A stretch of DNA of 64,000 nt, taken from Xiphias gladius. Its lineage: Eukaryota; Chordata; Actinopteri; Istiophoriformes; Xiphiidae. Shown piece after piece: positions 1 to 17,100 of this stretch. The stretch is taken from NCBI RefSeq assembly GCF_016859285.1, contig NC_053413.1, positions 20,886,939 to 20,950,938 of the forward strand, in the 5' to 3' direction. The position numbers and the translations under genes are program-made. Below the pieces are notes generated by a model, which searched no databases, was not told the origin of the DNA, and saw only the letters and a program-made list of their open reading frames with translations. The first letter of the stretch is position 1. Every line of letters starts with the position of its first letter.

Positions 1-178
1 AGTAAGTTCTGCTAGCGTTAGCGAAACAACGTTTTGTAAGTAAGCGAGGCGAAAGTGGGCCTGTGTACTCCACGCTGTTAAAACGCCCTCTTTTAAACTC
101 GATGTTGTTTACCAAGTGGGGCTTTTAGCTAACGTCAGACTTGCGGGTGCCTCGTCTTCCACGGATGCCGTTGTTTAA

Positions 179-2765
<2,587 letters not shown>

Positions 2766-3230
2766 AAGCCAAAGATTTCGCAAAGGAGGGAGAACCTCCT
2801 TTTATGCATGATCTTTAGGTTGATTTTTATCCTCTGGCACAGGACGCGTGCTCCTCGTGATCTAAACAGGAGTAACTAATTGCAGAATATTTTGTATCAC
2901 TAATATAATGTCTCGTCTCCCTTTCATGCTTTTAAAATTGGAGCGATGAAAAGGTGTTTTCTGTATATTGGTATAATGAGGCATTATAACATAGTGATGG
3001 CCGTACAAGTCATATAGATTCTGGGCTTTTCTCCAATTTTTACGTGTGCATTAGCTTTCTGTTGGTGTACTTATTTTATTGAATGTTTAAATTAACGGTT
3101 TGTGAAATGAACTGATACAGGTTTCACCCAAACCCTCAACTTTTGGTAAAATAGATCGTGCTAATGTTGCAGACCCTCCCTGTTTGTTCTCATGTTTTTA
3201 CTGCAGTAATTTCCAGATATTGAATTTTAC

Positions 3231-3236
3231 AATAAA
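3231..3236 (+). promoter_or_regulatory. poly(A) signal of tmem59
   Basis: AATAAA lies 466 bases after the tmem59 stop codon, in AT-rich DNA. It is the first canonical signal downstream on this strand. Confidence 0.7.
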
Positions 3237-3239
3237 ATT

Positions 3240-4547
3240 CTATGCCCTTGAAATTAAATAATAGTGATGGTACATGCAGTAGGTCTTTCCCGCTTCACTG
3301 TTCTGTTCTCATAGCGATGGATGAGAATTAAATACAATGGAGTGAAGTTGTTGACATGGGTGTGACTTTTTTCAACCATTATATACCTTAGCAAACTCTG
3401 GGGTCTATCAGCAAATGCCAATTTTCAACATAATACTGTAGCTGTTGAAAAAAAAAATAAGGATTGAAGTAACTAGTGCAATAATTTTTCAAGGTGACAA
3501 AACAACCTTACAAATCCTATCGCTTACATGTTATTTTAAACGTACCTCTCTACAATTATAAAAACTATTGTACAAAGTCGACTATACTAGAGTATGATAC
3601 CATGTTCCTTTTTCAGGTTACACTGCTGTGAGGTGTTTGCTAGATGTGTTCTGATGGAAAGCTCTGGTGAAAATTTACTTTTGAAAAGATTAAACTTACC
3701 TGCATTTACTGTTTTTTTCCCTACTGATTACGCAGCCAATCATTCATACCAGACTGCAGAGAACAGCACTGATTTTTGTAACACTGATGTCTTTGGCGGC
3801 CTATAGAATTGTACGAGAGTCGAGAAATGTGCAGCAATGAACCATCGCTCAACTTGTTTACCACTGTATAGTGAATACAAAGGTCTGGTCTTCTAAAACT
3901 CCACATTTCCGTCATTGTACTGTATGTTCTCTCAGCATAATGTGTCCCTAATTTCATTTGATGACAGATCTACCCCGCCATCATCTTAGCTAACAATTGT
4001 ATTAGTATGAATATTTTCAGAACTGGGTCTTTTTCTATAAAATATGTGATCACATCAGTGCCTGTGTGGACTGCTAAGTTTCCATATCAGAAAAGCATCG
4101 ATTACACAGGACGTAATTCATGGTTGGATTTACCTGCTAGAGGGTCCCCTAGTAGCCCCCTGACTCTCCTACTTTTTGTGCTAAATGTACCGTTGTTCTA
4201 TGCAGGAACAGTCAGTGTTCTTTGTGGTAATTTGATTTGGCGCAGTAATTTAAGAATATGCAACATATAAACCAAACCTTGCACAGGGAACCTCTTCGAA
4301 ACAGGGCCTGCAATTTAGATAAGGCATCACCTTAAGCATCTTAAGGTCCTTATGTCAGTTTATCTTGTTGTGTTTCATATTCCCAAAAAAGTTTTAAATC
4401 AAAGTAGCATCAAACCAGCTCACAGACTTTACGCTTTGGGCCAAGGATAGTTTTAACGCTTTGCCCGGCCTGATGGGCACACTAGGTTGTGTTTCCAAAC
4501 AACAAAATGAAAAAAACACGGAAGTGAGCACGTGCAAAATACTGAAC
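3240..4547. other. intergenic DNA between convergent tmem59 and lrrc42
   Basis: AT-rich DNA with no reading frame that resembles a protein and no RNA gene that I can recognise. Short frames here (for example 3594-3806 and 4007-4270) lack splice context and similarity. Both flanking genes end toward this stretch. Confidence 0.6.
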
Positions 4548-4553
4548 TTTATT
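4548..4553 (-). promoter_or_regulatory. poly(A) signal of lrrc42
   Basis: TTTATT on the + strand reads AATAAA on the - strand, about 175 bases beyond the lrrc42 stop codon. Confidence 0.7.
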
Positions 4554-4726
4554 TATAAAACAAATATATGGAAAACGCCACCTGTATCCAAGAAAAGGTT
4601 TTAACAGTTAACCAGTGTGAACCATCTTGGAAAACATTCTTGTTCCTTTGAGCCTTAATGTTACCTGTTGACGGACCTACTCACGCCGTGCTCTGCTCTT
4701 TGTGGAATGCCACATAGATGCACACC

Positions 4727-6549
4727 TCAATAGCTGTTCAACAAATCAATGTCCTCTGCAGTAAGAGCTGATGACGTCGCACGTTTTGTTGGAGGGCTAT
4801 GATGTGAACTGTCACACCTTTCTAACTGACGCTGTCTTTTTTTGACACTGTGCCCGGAAGTCTTCGCTTGAGGATTTATCTTGCAAGGAACTCGTTTCTC
4901 AAGTATGTGATTATTTGCGGCAGGTCTGTAGAAATGCAGTCTCTCTCTCTTGGCCTCTTCTTCACTCTCACATACTAGGGGTTTTGCATGCAGGACTTCT
5001 CTGACGAACTTCTGCCTTCCAACTACACAACAAAAAGACTTTTATAACTATCTTAAGTAATGTGTTATAAAGTTCAAGTTGACTTAACAGTAGTCAGTTA
5101 GAGTTCAATGTCATGAAACATGAAATGTAAAATAAAAGAAAACTTACAAAAGCGTAGTGCTGATGTTCTTGATGCTTCAATTTTCTTCTGTTTTGGCATT
5201 TGTGAGCTACTCGTTTCCCACTGGTTTACAACCTGAAAACGAATCAAGCATTTGTTTATGAGCTGTCAAACAGTATTACACCTGCGACATTTATACTTCT
5301 ATCAGCGCCTGAGGATATTCACCTGCTCTGCCCAACCTTCTGTTTTACATCTCGAGTGATCAAAAGTGTCCAGTGGATTCTCAGAACAAATGAGTCCCAA
5401 CAGGTTCCATACGGTTGTCTTCAATGCTGCCCCAAGCTGGAGGTATAAATTACATTTGGATATCAGCATCACACTAAGCTAAGGCCAGGTGCGAAATACA
5501 GACATGGCTCGCTTACCTTCAAACTGGTCCCAGATACATTAAGTTTTTCAAGTTTGGGGAGGCATGTGAGGTATCTGAGGGCCCTCTCTGAGATAGGGTT
5601 ATCTGTATGAGAAAGAGCATTAATAAATCGACAGTTTAATAATGGGCATCAACTTGTGGATGCTTTAAAATTTGAATTTGTATCTGTGCTACCACTGTCA
5701 TATGGAAGCAATTGATATTCTGGTAACTAACAGGAAACATCCAGGAGCTGAAGACAGTCCAGTCCCTTCCTCATCATCCGGATAGGTGCAGTCAATCTTT
5801 GTATGCCAACATCTGAAAGACTGTTACCACCGATGAATAGCCAGATTAGGCTGCTAAAGACGAAAGGCGCAAGCGTTAGCAGTGTCTTTTCTTAGATTCT
5901 CCACTATCTGTCTTTGAGACTGAGAAGACAGGTATTTTTACTTTGCCAGTGAGGTGGATGTTAGATGCTGGAATATCTCATGATCATCACCCAGTCTGCA
6001 GCCAAACAAATCCAAAGACTTCAAACTATGAAATGTTTTTATCTCATCCAACCTCTCATGCAAGAGTGGAAACCTGCAGAAATGAAAGAGGGAAAAGAAA
6101 CACTGCGGTGTGTGGCAAAGAAACCTGGGAGAACGGATATATATTGGCACCATAACTTACCTATTTCGTAGGCACAGGGACCCAAGCACCATCTGTCCAT
6201 ATGCATCACTGAATAACTGCAGGGCTTTTGGAGAAATATCTGTGTTTGAAAACGCACGATTCTCCTCTGCTGCCGCAAAAAGTCTGTCTCCTATTTGCTC
6301 TGGGAAACCCACCAGAGAGTCCACATGGTGAATGTTGTCGGCTACGAACAACAGAGTGATGTCAAAAAGAGATTTTGTGGTGTATCTCAGACTTCCCTCT
6401 GCATTGTAGGTGAATATGAAATGTTCCTTTCTCAGCGCGAAAGGATTTGTCCTTCTGCATGATGACACTGGCTTTGGCTGTGCCAGGACTATGTCACTGA
6501 CACGACGAAGGCTGCCTCTTTCTCGGACATAGATGGTGCCATTGTCCAT
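4727..6549 (-). CDS. lrrc42: lrrc42, leucine-rich repeat-containing protein 42
   Basis: Coding exons in transcript order: 6549-6161, 6073-5942, 5850-5732, 5602-5517, 5436-5323, 5232-5148, 5022-4727. Total 1221 nt, 406 aa plus TGA (human 428). The start is the ATG at 6549 (MDNGTIYVRERG), matching the human block near GPIYMRENG; the frame stays open a little further upstream but without an ATG. Landmarks: SLVGFPEQIGDRLF and VLGSLCLRNR in exon 1, leucine-rich repeats at about residues 160-260 (LDLFGCRLGDDHEIFQHLT, RMMRKGLDCLQLLDVS), FDHSRCKTEGWAEQ, and a basic tail ending AEDIDLLNSY, nearly identical to human EDWDLLNSY. Exon 5 needs the acceptor before CTTGGGGCAG; the AG ten bases further in would bring an immediate stop. 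LRRC42 has little functional annotation, so I assign none beyond a likely protein-interaction scaffold. Confidence 0.95.
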
Positions 6550-7550
6550 ACTAAGGTCACACCTTTTCACCGTGAGGACAAAACTCTCAACTCATGAACG
6601 CTTAGCTAGCCGGCTAAACGCTTGAAGCAGGAAAAAAAACCCAAGTAGCTCACTTGCTAGTCAATGAATAGGGTAGTTTTCTTACGCTTAAACCTCGTCC
6701 AAACGTCTATAGTCGGACTTTTTTGTTAACTGCCAGCTATTCTCATTATATCCCACATTTCACTCCAATTTCGTTCCTACTAGCGTATATTTTGACAAGT
6801 ATTTCGAGCTCCTTCCGGTACCCTACGTGGGAAGTTATGAGAGATGCCGGCTTTTTCTTGCCAACTTCAAACTAAAAGTCTACTACTGACAAACGCATGT
6901 TTCAGGATCCCAGGATACTAAAAAACCATCTGTAGTAGCACGAAATTCTATTTTCAGTTAAACTCGTACAGACACCATAAATAACGTAGCATGTCACGGT
7001 CAATTATATGTTAAATTAAAAAAAGAAAAAAGTTACAACCCTTACTTTGAAAATGTTTAGCAACAGGACGAAGTTTTGTTTACATGATTAGTATGTCCTG
7101 CCACGGGCACCGCTAGCATAGCTGACAGAAATGAAATGATTTTCATGAGTTTTGGAAGATAATTTGGTAAGCATGCATTGTTTAAAGAAAAAAAAAAGTA
7201 AGAACTGGACTTCTTAAATACAACCGAGGCTCTTGTCATTCTGCCACTCCTAATGTTGCGTTAGACAATTAATGTAATCGGCTAGTTGTTGATGAGCTGT
7301 CCAGTGAGGACTTGGTAGCGTACTAGTAAGCTAATTTATAACGTGTCTTTCTTCCTGTATCTGTCATTGTTTTTTGTCACGGTGTAATCCAAGACACGGG
7401 GAGGGAATAATTGGGCCTGGAAGCTGAAAACGGTTTTGTCTCTCTCCTTGACAGTTTTCTAAGATTAAGTTTTTGCCTTCGTGCCACTCTTGTTTGCAGA
7501 ATAAGTTCCTGAGAGACGAACATCTTTGTTGGGAGCGAATCCGTGTATAA
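6550..7550. promoter_or_regulatory. divergent promoter region between lrrc42 and yipf1
   Basis: About 1 kb separates the two start codons, which point away from each other. It should hold both 5' UTRs and promoters. A tttgcag acceptor at 7494-7500, just before the yipf1 start exon, suggests an upstream non-coding yipf1 exon. I see no clear TATA box. Roles are inferred from position only. Confidence 0.45.
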
Positions 7551-10505
<2,955 letters not shown>

Positions 10506-11418
10506 GTGAAGGTAAACAATAGTGACACAGAAGCTTTTGAAGCCATGAGCCCATTGTATGAATACACTAATAACCTGATACATGTAAGTCATATTTCTCC
10601 ACCTTGTGTTTTGTCATGTCAGTTTTTATATTTGCACTCAATTGTATCAAGAATAATGACCTCCCACTGCAGTAGCAGCTCTACATTGTCGGCCTATTTT
10701 AGTGACTTTTGACCCGCTAGAGCAGAACATCTGACACCGGACGTCCTGTACATGATTTCTCCTTCCCTAAGCAAGTGTTATTCTTATTTTAAATTACAGG
10801 TTCTCCTGTTGCCTTTTTAGAGAGAATCAGGTTGCTGTGGCGATGAAGTCATGGTTCGTCTGGATTTCACCTGCACTCGCACATTCTGGCTCAAGTCCTT
10901 AAAACCCAGTGTGTATACTTGGTTCAACTGCTTGACCTCTGAAAATGAACACTGCTACTAAGTAAGTTGTTCTTATGGGCTGGGTTCTAAATTTCCTTAA
11001 AGGTAAATGGGGTGTGGTGTTACACAACACACAAGGTCTCTTTTAGTTTGGTAGTTTTATGCTTTATACTTCTTAAGTCGACATATTTAGGTAACCAGTC
11101 TGTGCAGTATGTATATGCATTTTTTATATACCTATAATGAGAACAAGTTAGTATATGTGTGTACAGAATTTTCATAATGAACAGCACAACAATTATAGTT
11201 GTTGGTAAGATTGTAGTTTGTTATGTACACACAGTTATTGTATTTTTCTCTAACTGATCTAACTATAAGTGCCCTCAACTAATGCCAAAGACCCATCCTA
11301 AATGTCCAACTGATTTACAACTTGTAACTATTTTTGTAATCAATAAGATTTTTTTTTTTTATTGTGACAAACTGCATTTGATGAAATGTATGACATTGAA
11401 TATGTCTGTTTCATGGGG

Positions 11419-11429
11419 AATAAAATAAA
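11419..11429 (+). promoter_or_regulatory. overlapping poly(A) signals of yipf1
   Basis: Two overlapping AATAAA hexamers (11419 and 11424) lie about 0.9 kb after the yipf1 stop. The 3' UTR before them is AT-rich without other coding sequence. Confidence 0.65.
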
Positions 11430-11570
11430 ACATGGTCTTTGTGGGCCCCACTTTTATTAATGAAGTCGTCAATGTTATGACAAAGATCACTTTACAGTCC
11501 AGCTAGAGCCTATTTTCCAGCATAAATTAAGCTATATGAACAGATTATTTGCATACTGGCTTTACCCATA

Positions 11571-11818
11571 TTAAAGAAATAGTTCAACATTTAAGGAAAT
11601 ATGCTTGTTCACGTTTTTGTCATGAGTTACATCAGAAGATTGATACCACTCTCATGTCGTTAGTATATATATGAAGGTGCAGCTGGTCATCTTAGCTTAG
11701 CATAAGGACTGGAAACAGGGAATAAGATACATTGTGTTAATTAGCAAGCTTTAGTGGTGCAGGAAGGTAGGTTTTGTTACATTTGGACAGACCAAGGCAA
11801 GCTGTTTTCCCCTCTTGT
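11571..11818. repeat. interspersed fish repeat, family A, rearranged copy
   Basis: Starts with ttaaagaaatagttcaacat and runs through gataccactctcatgtc to gactggaaacagggaat, matching the element at 57400-57905 in the same order and strand. From about 11730 the second half (ttaattagcaagctttag, ttttgttacatttggacag) is the reverse complement of the matching part of that element. It looks like one repeat whose second half is inverted. It is non-coding; I recognise the consensus as common in percomorph genomes but cannot give a certain family name. Confidence 0.65.
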
Positions 11819-12821
11819 AGTGTATTTCATTTTTATTTTTTTCCCCCACTAAAATCTAAAAAATGGAAAACCAACTGAAACTAAGATTTATTTGAAAACA
11901 GTCAAAAGTATTAACACACTAAATTTTATCATGTAAGTGTTTTGCGTCTTAGTTCCCGAATAATAAATTGCATCTGAATTCAATGTTTGCAATCTGTAAT
12001 AACAGTCAGTTTACATCAGAGGTCCTTGTAAAAATGTGTAGGGACTCTTAATACCTGCATCATATAAAGGCTTAAAATGTCAGTGAATACTTTGTTTACT
12101 GTTTGCTTCCAGTAAACTTGAAGTTTTAGGTAATAATACCTCAAGTCAACCCAGCTCCCCGACGTGTAGGCAACATGACTCGTTTCTGCCAGCTCCTGAC
12201 AGAATTAAAGGCTGCCACTACATTTCAACAGTTTCACATTTTAAATATTTAAGGGAGAGGTCCTAACTAATAGGTATAGCTTCAACATTTCAAAGAGAGC
12301 ACCTAACTTTAAAAGTAGACATTTGTCTGCTGCTACTGTTTTTCCAGCTCATCTGTCTTAACTGTCGTGTGGTCAAGCAAACTGATGAGAGTGCTGTGTG
12401 GAAAATGTGTGTAAAACCTGTTTCCGCAGGCACACGGCGTGTGGTCAGCACCTTACACGTAGGGGACCTAGGTTTAGACTGTTTAATATTTCCATTGATT
12501 AACAAGGGCAAAGTTTCTAGATTAATGAACAAAACAGAAAATAATTGTGTCAGTTGAAACAGTGTCAAAGGGATGGTGGCGCCCTAATTAATGGTCATTC
12601 TAGCCCCAGCTTTGAGTTACACAGGAGCTGCCTGTCAGACAGATAACCCTCTTAGAGGAATGTCACTTGCCTCAGTCTCAGGCTTGCAGGCAGCTGCTCG
12701 TGCTTGCGGATTTATTAGCCCAATTCTCAAGGACTATTTGAATTGCTTCTAAGGAAAAACAAAATGTTTTTGATTTTTTATAATAAAATTTAATTTTGTG
12801 ATTTGGAAACATTTCCATGGG
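11819..12821. other. intergenic DNA before the coiled-coil gene
   Basis: AT-rich sequence with no gene I can support. It may contain the promoter and 5' UTR of the reading frame at 12822. A possible splice acceptor (tgcttctaag) sits near 12743-12752, so a non-coding first exon is possible but not shown. Confidence 0.4.
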
Positions 12822-13580
12822 ATGGCCACCTCAAATGGGAAAGGTGAAAAAGTGTCCAAATTTGAGACTTTAAAACTTTTGGAGAAATGCAGGAAGGAAA
12901 GAGATGATTCCATGCACAGAGAAAGTGTTCTCAGAGAGAAACTCCGACAGTATGAATCAAGATTGCGTTCAACTGAGGCTCTGAAACAGAAACTGAAAAC
13001 CTTGACCATGGACAACAAGGAGCTGAGGAAAGAAGTGAAGGCTCTTCGTACGCAGATTGGACTTGAGTGCAGCCCCAAGTTCAATGGAAAGACCACAAAG
13101 GACATAATCAGTGACTTGCATGAGAAGGAGCGTGAGTGCAGTTCCTTGGTGGAGAAGGCTGGGAAACTGAGCCTGACCATTGATGGTTTGGCATCAGAGC
13201 TGGCAAGTACAGTCACTTCTAAGACTCTTCTAGAAGACCAGGTTCAGTCATTGCAGCAGAACCTCAAGGACATGACAAATAATCAGCGCCGTCTGCTGAA
13301 GTTATGGGAAGACAAGAAGGTCCAGAGGGAGCAGCTCGCCCTCCCTGCAATTACCCAGAAACCTGGACAGAAACCATTTGTCCATAAAGCAATTCAAACT
13401 GAGATGTCCATCAGTTCATCCCAAAAGCTCCCAGCCAGTGCTTTTGAGACCAAACCATTCTCTCTGGACAATGACGAAAAGACTGTTCTGGATAAACACA
13501 GTTTTCCAACTTTTGGAAATGGCTATCATCATGACAAGAAAGTGTTCATGCATGATGAAACTAAAGGACTTCAGAACTGA
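12822..13580 (+). CDS. unnamed coiled-coil protein, intronless reading frame
   Basis: A 252-codon open frame from ATG (GGGATGGCC, fair Kozak context) to TGA, uninterrupted and unspliced, unlike every other gene here. The frame is open upstream to 12798 but the first ATG is at 12822. Residues about 12-75 and 90-170 have the charged, leucine-spaced pattern of coiled coils (KLRQYESRLRSTEALKQKL, LLEDQVQSLQQNLKDM). Residues 189-194 read KAIQTE, similar to dynein light chain LC8-binding motifs. The tail is polar. I do not recognise the family; likeness to golgin-45 is too weak to use. An intact frame of this length is unlikely by chance and the codon use looks coding. It could be a retrocopy, though no A-rich tail or flanking duplication is evident, or a gene with introns only in its UTR. 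Confidence 0.75.
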   Translation: MATSNGKGEKVSKFETLKLLEKCRKERDDSMHRESVLREKLRQYESRLRSTEALKQKLKTLTMDNKELRKEVKALRTQIGLECSPKFNGKTTKDIISDLHEKERECSSLVEKAGKLSLTIDGLASELASTVTSKTLLEDQVQSLQQNLKDMTNNQRRLLKLWEDKKVQREQLALPAITQKPGQKPFVHKAIQTEMSISSSQKLPASAFETKPFSLDNDEKTVLDKHSFPTFGNGYHHDKKVFMHDETKGLQN

Positions 13581-14147
13581 TTCGACTCAGACAGAAGAAG
13601 ACAGCCACTAACACTCTGCTTTGAGAAAGTAAAGCAGAGATATAGCAAATATTTATTGAACAATTATTTAATATATCTGTATGTGAATGAGTAAAAGGAG
13701 ACACAATTTAAACAATGAAAAGCTGATTTATGGCTTGTCCTGTTGCCTTGTGTAAATTAATCTTGTGACAATGTTGTCGTAACAGTATTTGTATCATTTG
13801 AAATATAACTTAACTTTTTAGCAATGGTTAAGTCAACCTTTAAGCAAAAATTTCTAAGCTATTGTTTATGAATTTATGCAATTTAATCACGTTTGCATAG
13901 ACCAATTAGTTCGAATTTACTATATATATATATATATAATTTTTTTGTCAACGAGCTTTTTTAAATTAGATTCATTTGGATGTGAAATGCTGGCAGCAGG
14001 CAGCAAGATGGACAACTATTAGCCTGGGTCCTTCAAAGGTCTTTTGAGTGCATGTGGCGCGATATGGGAAACTGAGTGGAAAATAGTTTGACAGCAGGAG
14101 AGCCAAAGAGATTATAATCACCGTGAGGCTCCATTTATCCAAACAAC
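13581..14147. other. intergenic DNA upstream of ndc1
   Basis: AT-rich with a short (TA)n run near 13920-13940. It should hold the 3' UTR of the coiled-coil gene and the ndc1 promoter. No canonical AATAAA is evident soon after 13580. Confidence 0.4.
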
Positions 14148-17100
14148 ATGTTTTCTACTGATCAAAGTTGTTGGTTTATCCGCAAGGTGAGTCTTTTGTC
14201 TTTTGAAATCAGTTCGTCATTCCTAAAAGAAAAAAATGTTTAGCTTGTGCTAGCGTGCTAATTCCAAGTAGCCCGTGTGTCTATGCTAGTTTATGTGAAC
14301 GAGGCTAACAGGCTTTGTTTTTATTGCCATCATTTATGTTGAAAAAAATTTAACGTTAGGATGATCAAAAATAAAATAGCAAAATGTGTGTTTTTACATA
14401 CAAGGTTATATACACATAAAAGTGTGACATTTTGACATTTTGACATGTTGGTACACAGCAAGTTTTTTTTAGTCGGTATAGTACGTTTTTCTTTTAACCC
14501 TTTATATTGTCAGACTTTTGGAAGAAAGTTAACTAAACCCAGCAGAAATTAATTAAAACAGGTGTGTCTGTTAGTTCACTTGGGAATAAAGGACTCCGGT
14601 TTTGTGTATATTTCCTTAAATGTGTTGACACTAAAAGAATAGATGATAGATCTTACCGCAGATGAACGGAAAATGCAAGTGTCCATCTCAAATTTAAATT
14701 TTTGATGTATGCCACTCAGAGGATAAATCAAGTCAGGTCAATTTGTGTAGAGCCCAAAACTACAAATTTGTCGGAAAGGGCTTTACACAATAAGACACCC
14801 TGTATCATTAGATCCCGTATGCAGATAAGGAAGAATTCCCTAAAAAAACGCTTAAACAAGGAAGACACTTCAGTAAGAGCAACGGAAGAGGGATCCCTCT
14901 TCCATAAACATTACATAAAACTACAAAATGTTTTAGGGGGTGTCCTTTACCTTAAGGGCAATAAGGTATATATATTTTTCAATGGCTTGGAAGAGAAGAT
15001 GGATAATGGTCCTGAATAAACACCACTAAGGGATTGTGGAATAGCCTAATACTTTAGAAAAGCCCAATACTTAAACTGTCAGTTTAAATGTCATAGTCGT
15101 AGCAGCTACTATTCTATAAAGGTGAAATAATACTCGTGGATTCGTTATATACAGTACATAATAATGGTTGACTGCTCTGTTCAGGTGATTTGCTGGAGAG
15201 CTGCGGCCAGTATTGCTTGGGCTGTCCTGCTGTTGCCACCCATCACATCCGTTTTTGTAATTCTCAGCAGGTTCAGCCTTCTCCACCCCATCCACACGTT
15301 ATCAGGTCAGTCACCACGTTCATTTTGGGATTTGACAAGGAGCTGCTAGAAAATCTGTGTAAAGCTTATACTTCTCTTTACCCACAGAATGCTTGTCTTT
15401 GCTAACAAGTGCGAGTGCCATCTTCTCCTTCATCCTCCTGTGTGGCGCGATCCTCATGGTGGGGTTTCTGAACCTGGAGTATTATACAGGTGAGTGGCAG
15501 GGTGTAGGTATCAGGTGTCGAAGAAGTATTTCCTAGAGAATATTATAGTTGTTATTTACAACTGACTTTGTTTTGAAAGGTGTCCTGTTGTCTTGTTATT
15601 GACAGGTTATTTGGGTGTGTGTATGTGTATATATGTGAATGTAAATGTGTGCATGTATATATATATATATATATGTGTGTGTGTATGTATGTTATCTATA
15701 TATAATATATATCTATGTAGATATCTATAGATATAGATAGATATATAGATATCTATATATATGTATCTACAGTATATAATACAGTTTACACAGGACTACA
15801 GAACTTCAGTTTTCATGTAAGTAATAAATTCTGTAAAATAATTAAAAATGTTCATTGCTAGTTATGATATCCCCATGTACCTTATTTATTTTGATTTACC
15901 AGTAAAAGATAAATACTGAGTTTAATTATAAATGGTATGATAACAGAGAATTGGAAGGAACTCTTTGCAATTGTGAAAGTGAAATGAGCTAAATTTTAGT
16001 AATTTATCTTGATAATTGACTAAAATAAGTGAGTACATTATTGGCACTGATTTAACTTTCTCTTATCAACTGCTTTAGTTCAATAATTTCCATATGAATC
16101 TGAATGATATATATATAAATTGCTGAAAATTGTTCCATTCCTTGTTGGTATGGAGTCTAATTTCTACCTGGACATTCCTCTGATGCAGTGTTGTTGGGAA
16201 CAGTTTCTTTTAAAATGGTTGAAGTTTGCTCACATGTAAAATTTTTGTTGTAACTTCCTCGTTTTTGCTGTTTCTCTTTAGTCATCCCAACTATCGCATG
16301 CTCGAAAATCGCCCTGTTGGGTCAGCTGCTCCACCCTCGTCAGTTTGTCAACTCCCTGGTCCACTGTATCATGGGAATGATTGTGGCTTGGTGTTGTGCC
16401 GTCACCATCGGGGGCAGATATGAGACGCTTGGCTACCAGTGCACACAGAGCGATGGGTAGGCGGCTACTACATAAAACTATCACGTTTAGCTCAATAACA
16501 TGCTTCAGCTATAGTCTAACTGCCTTGATTTGTTTTCAACACTGACAGTTCCCCTCAGATGTGTCTGAATGAGTATCACCTCATCTTTCTGCTGGCCGGA
16601 GCCTTTGTTGGATTTTCCCACAGTCTATTGGGGGTGATCCACAACATGAACTATGTCTCCTTCCACACTGTTCAGGTGTGTGATATGACTGAAAATGTTT
16701 TTTTTTTTTTTTTCTGAATGACTTGGTCTCAGACGCAAGGACTGTGACAGTGTGAATATACTTCTACTGTATCTTAATGTGGTTTACAATTCTGCCAGTC
16801 TAGGTGAATACATGCATGTTTCTCGAGCCCTGTTGTCTCTAACTGCACTGACTCTGCGCCCGATATCACGTTAAATTAAGCTATTGGGCCTAAACAATTG
16901 ACGCAAACTTTAGAAAACAAAAATACCAGCGTTCTGCTTTGAGTTCTACTTAATAATTGTTGTTCATACTCACCTAGCACTGTTATCACTGTTATTTCCC
17001 CAGCAATACAAATACCTTCGCTTCAAGGGATCTCTGCCTTTGGTCTTGAAGTGCAGCGCCACTCAAGCACTTTACTCTATCAGGAACTACATTGTTGTGT

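Noticed and set aside
12749-13216. 155-codon - strand frame opposite the coiled-coil gene
   Set aside because: Antisense shadow; Ser/Phe/Leu-rich as expected from the complement of Lys/Glu codons.
14702-15019. 105-codon frame in ndc1 intron 1
   Set aside because: It overlies a degenerate interspersed repeat and has no protein resemblance.
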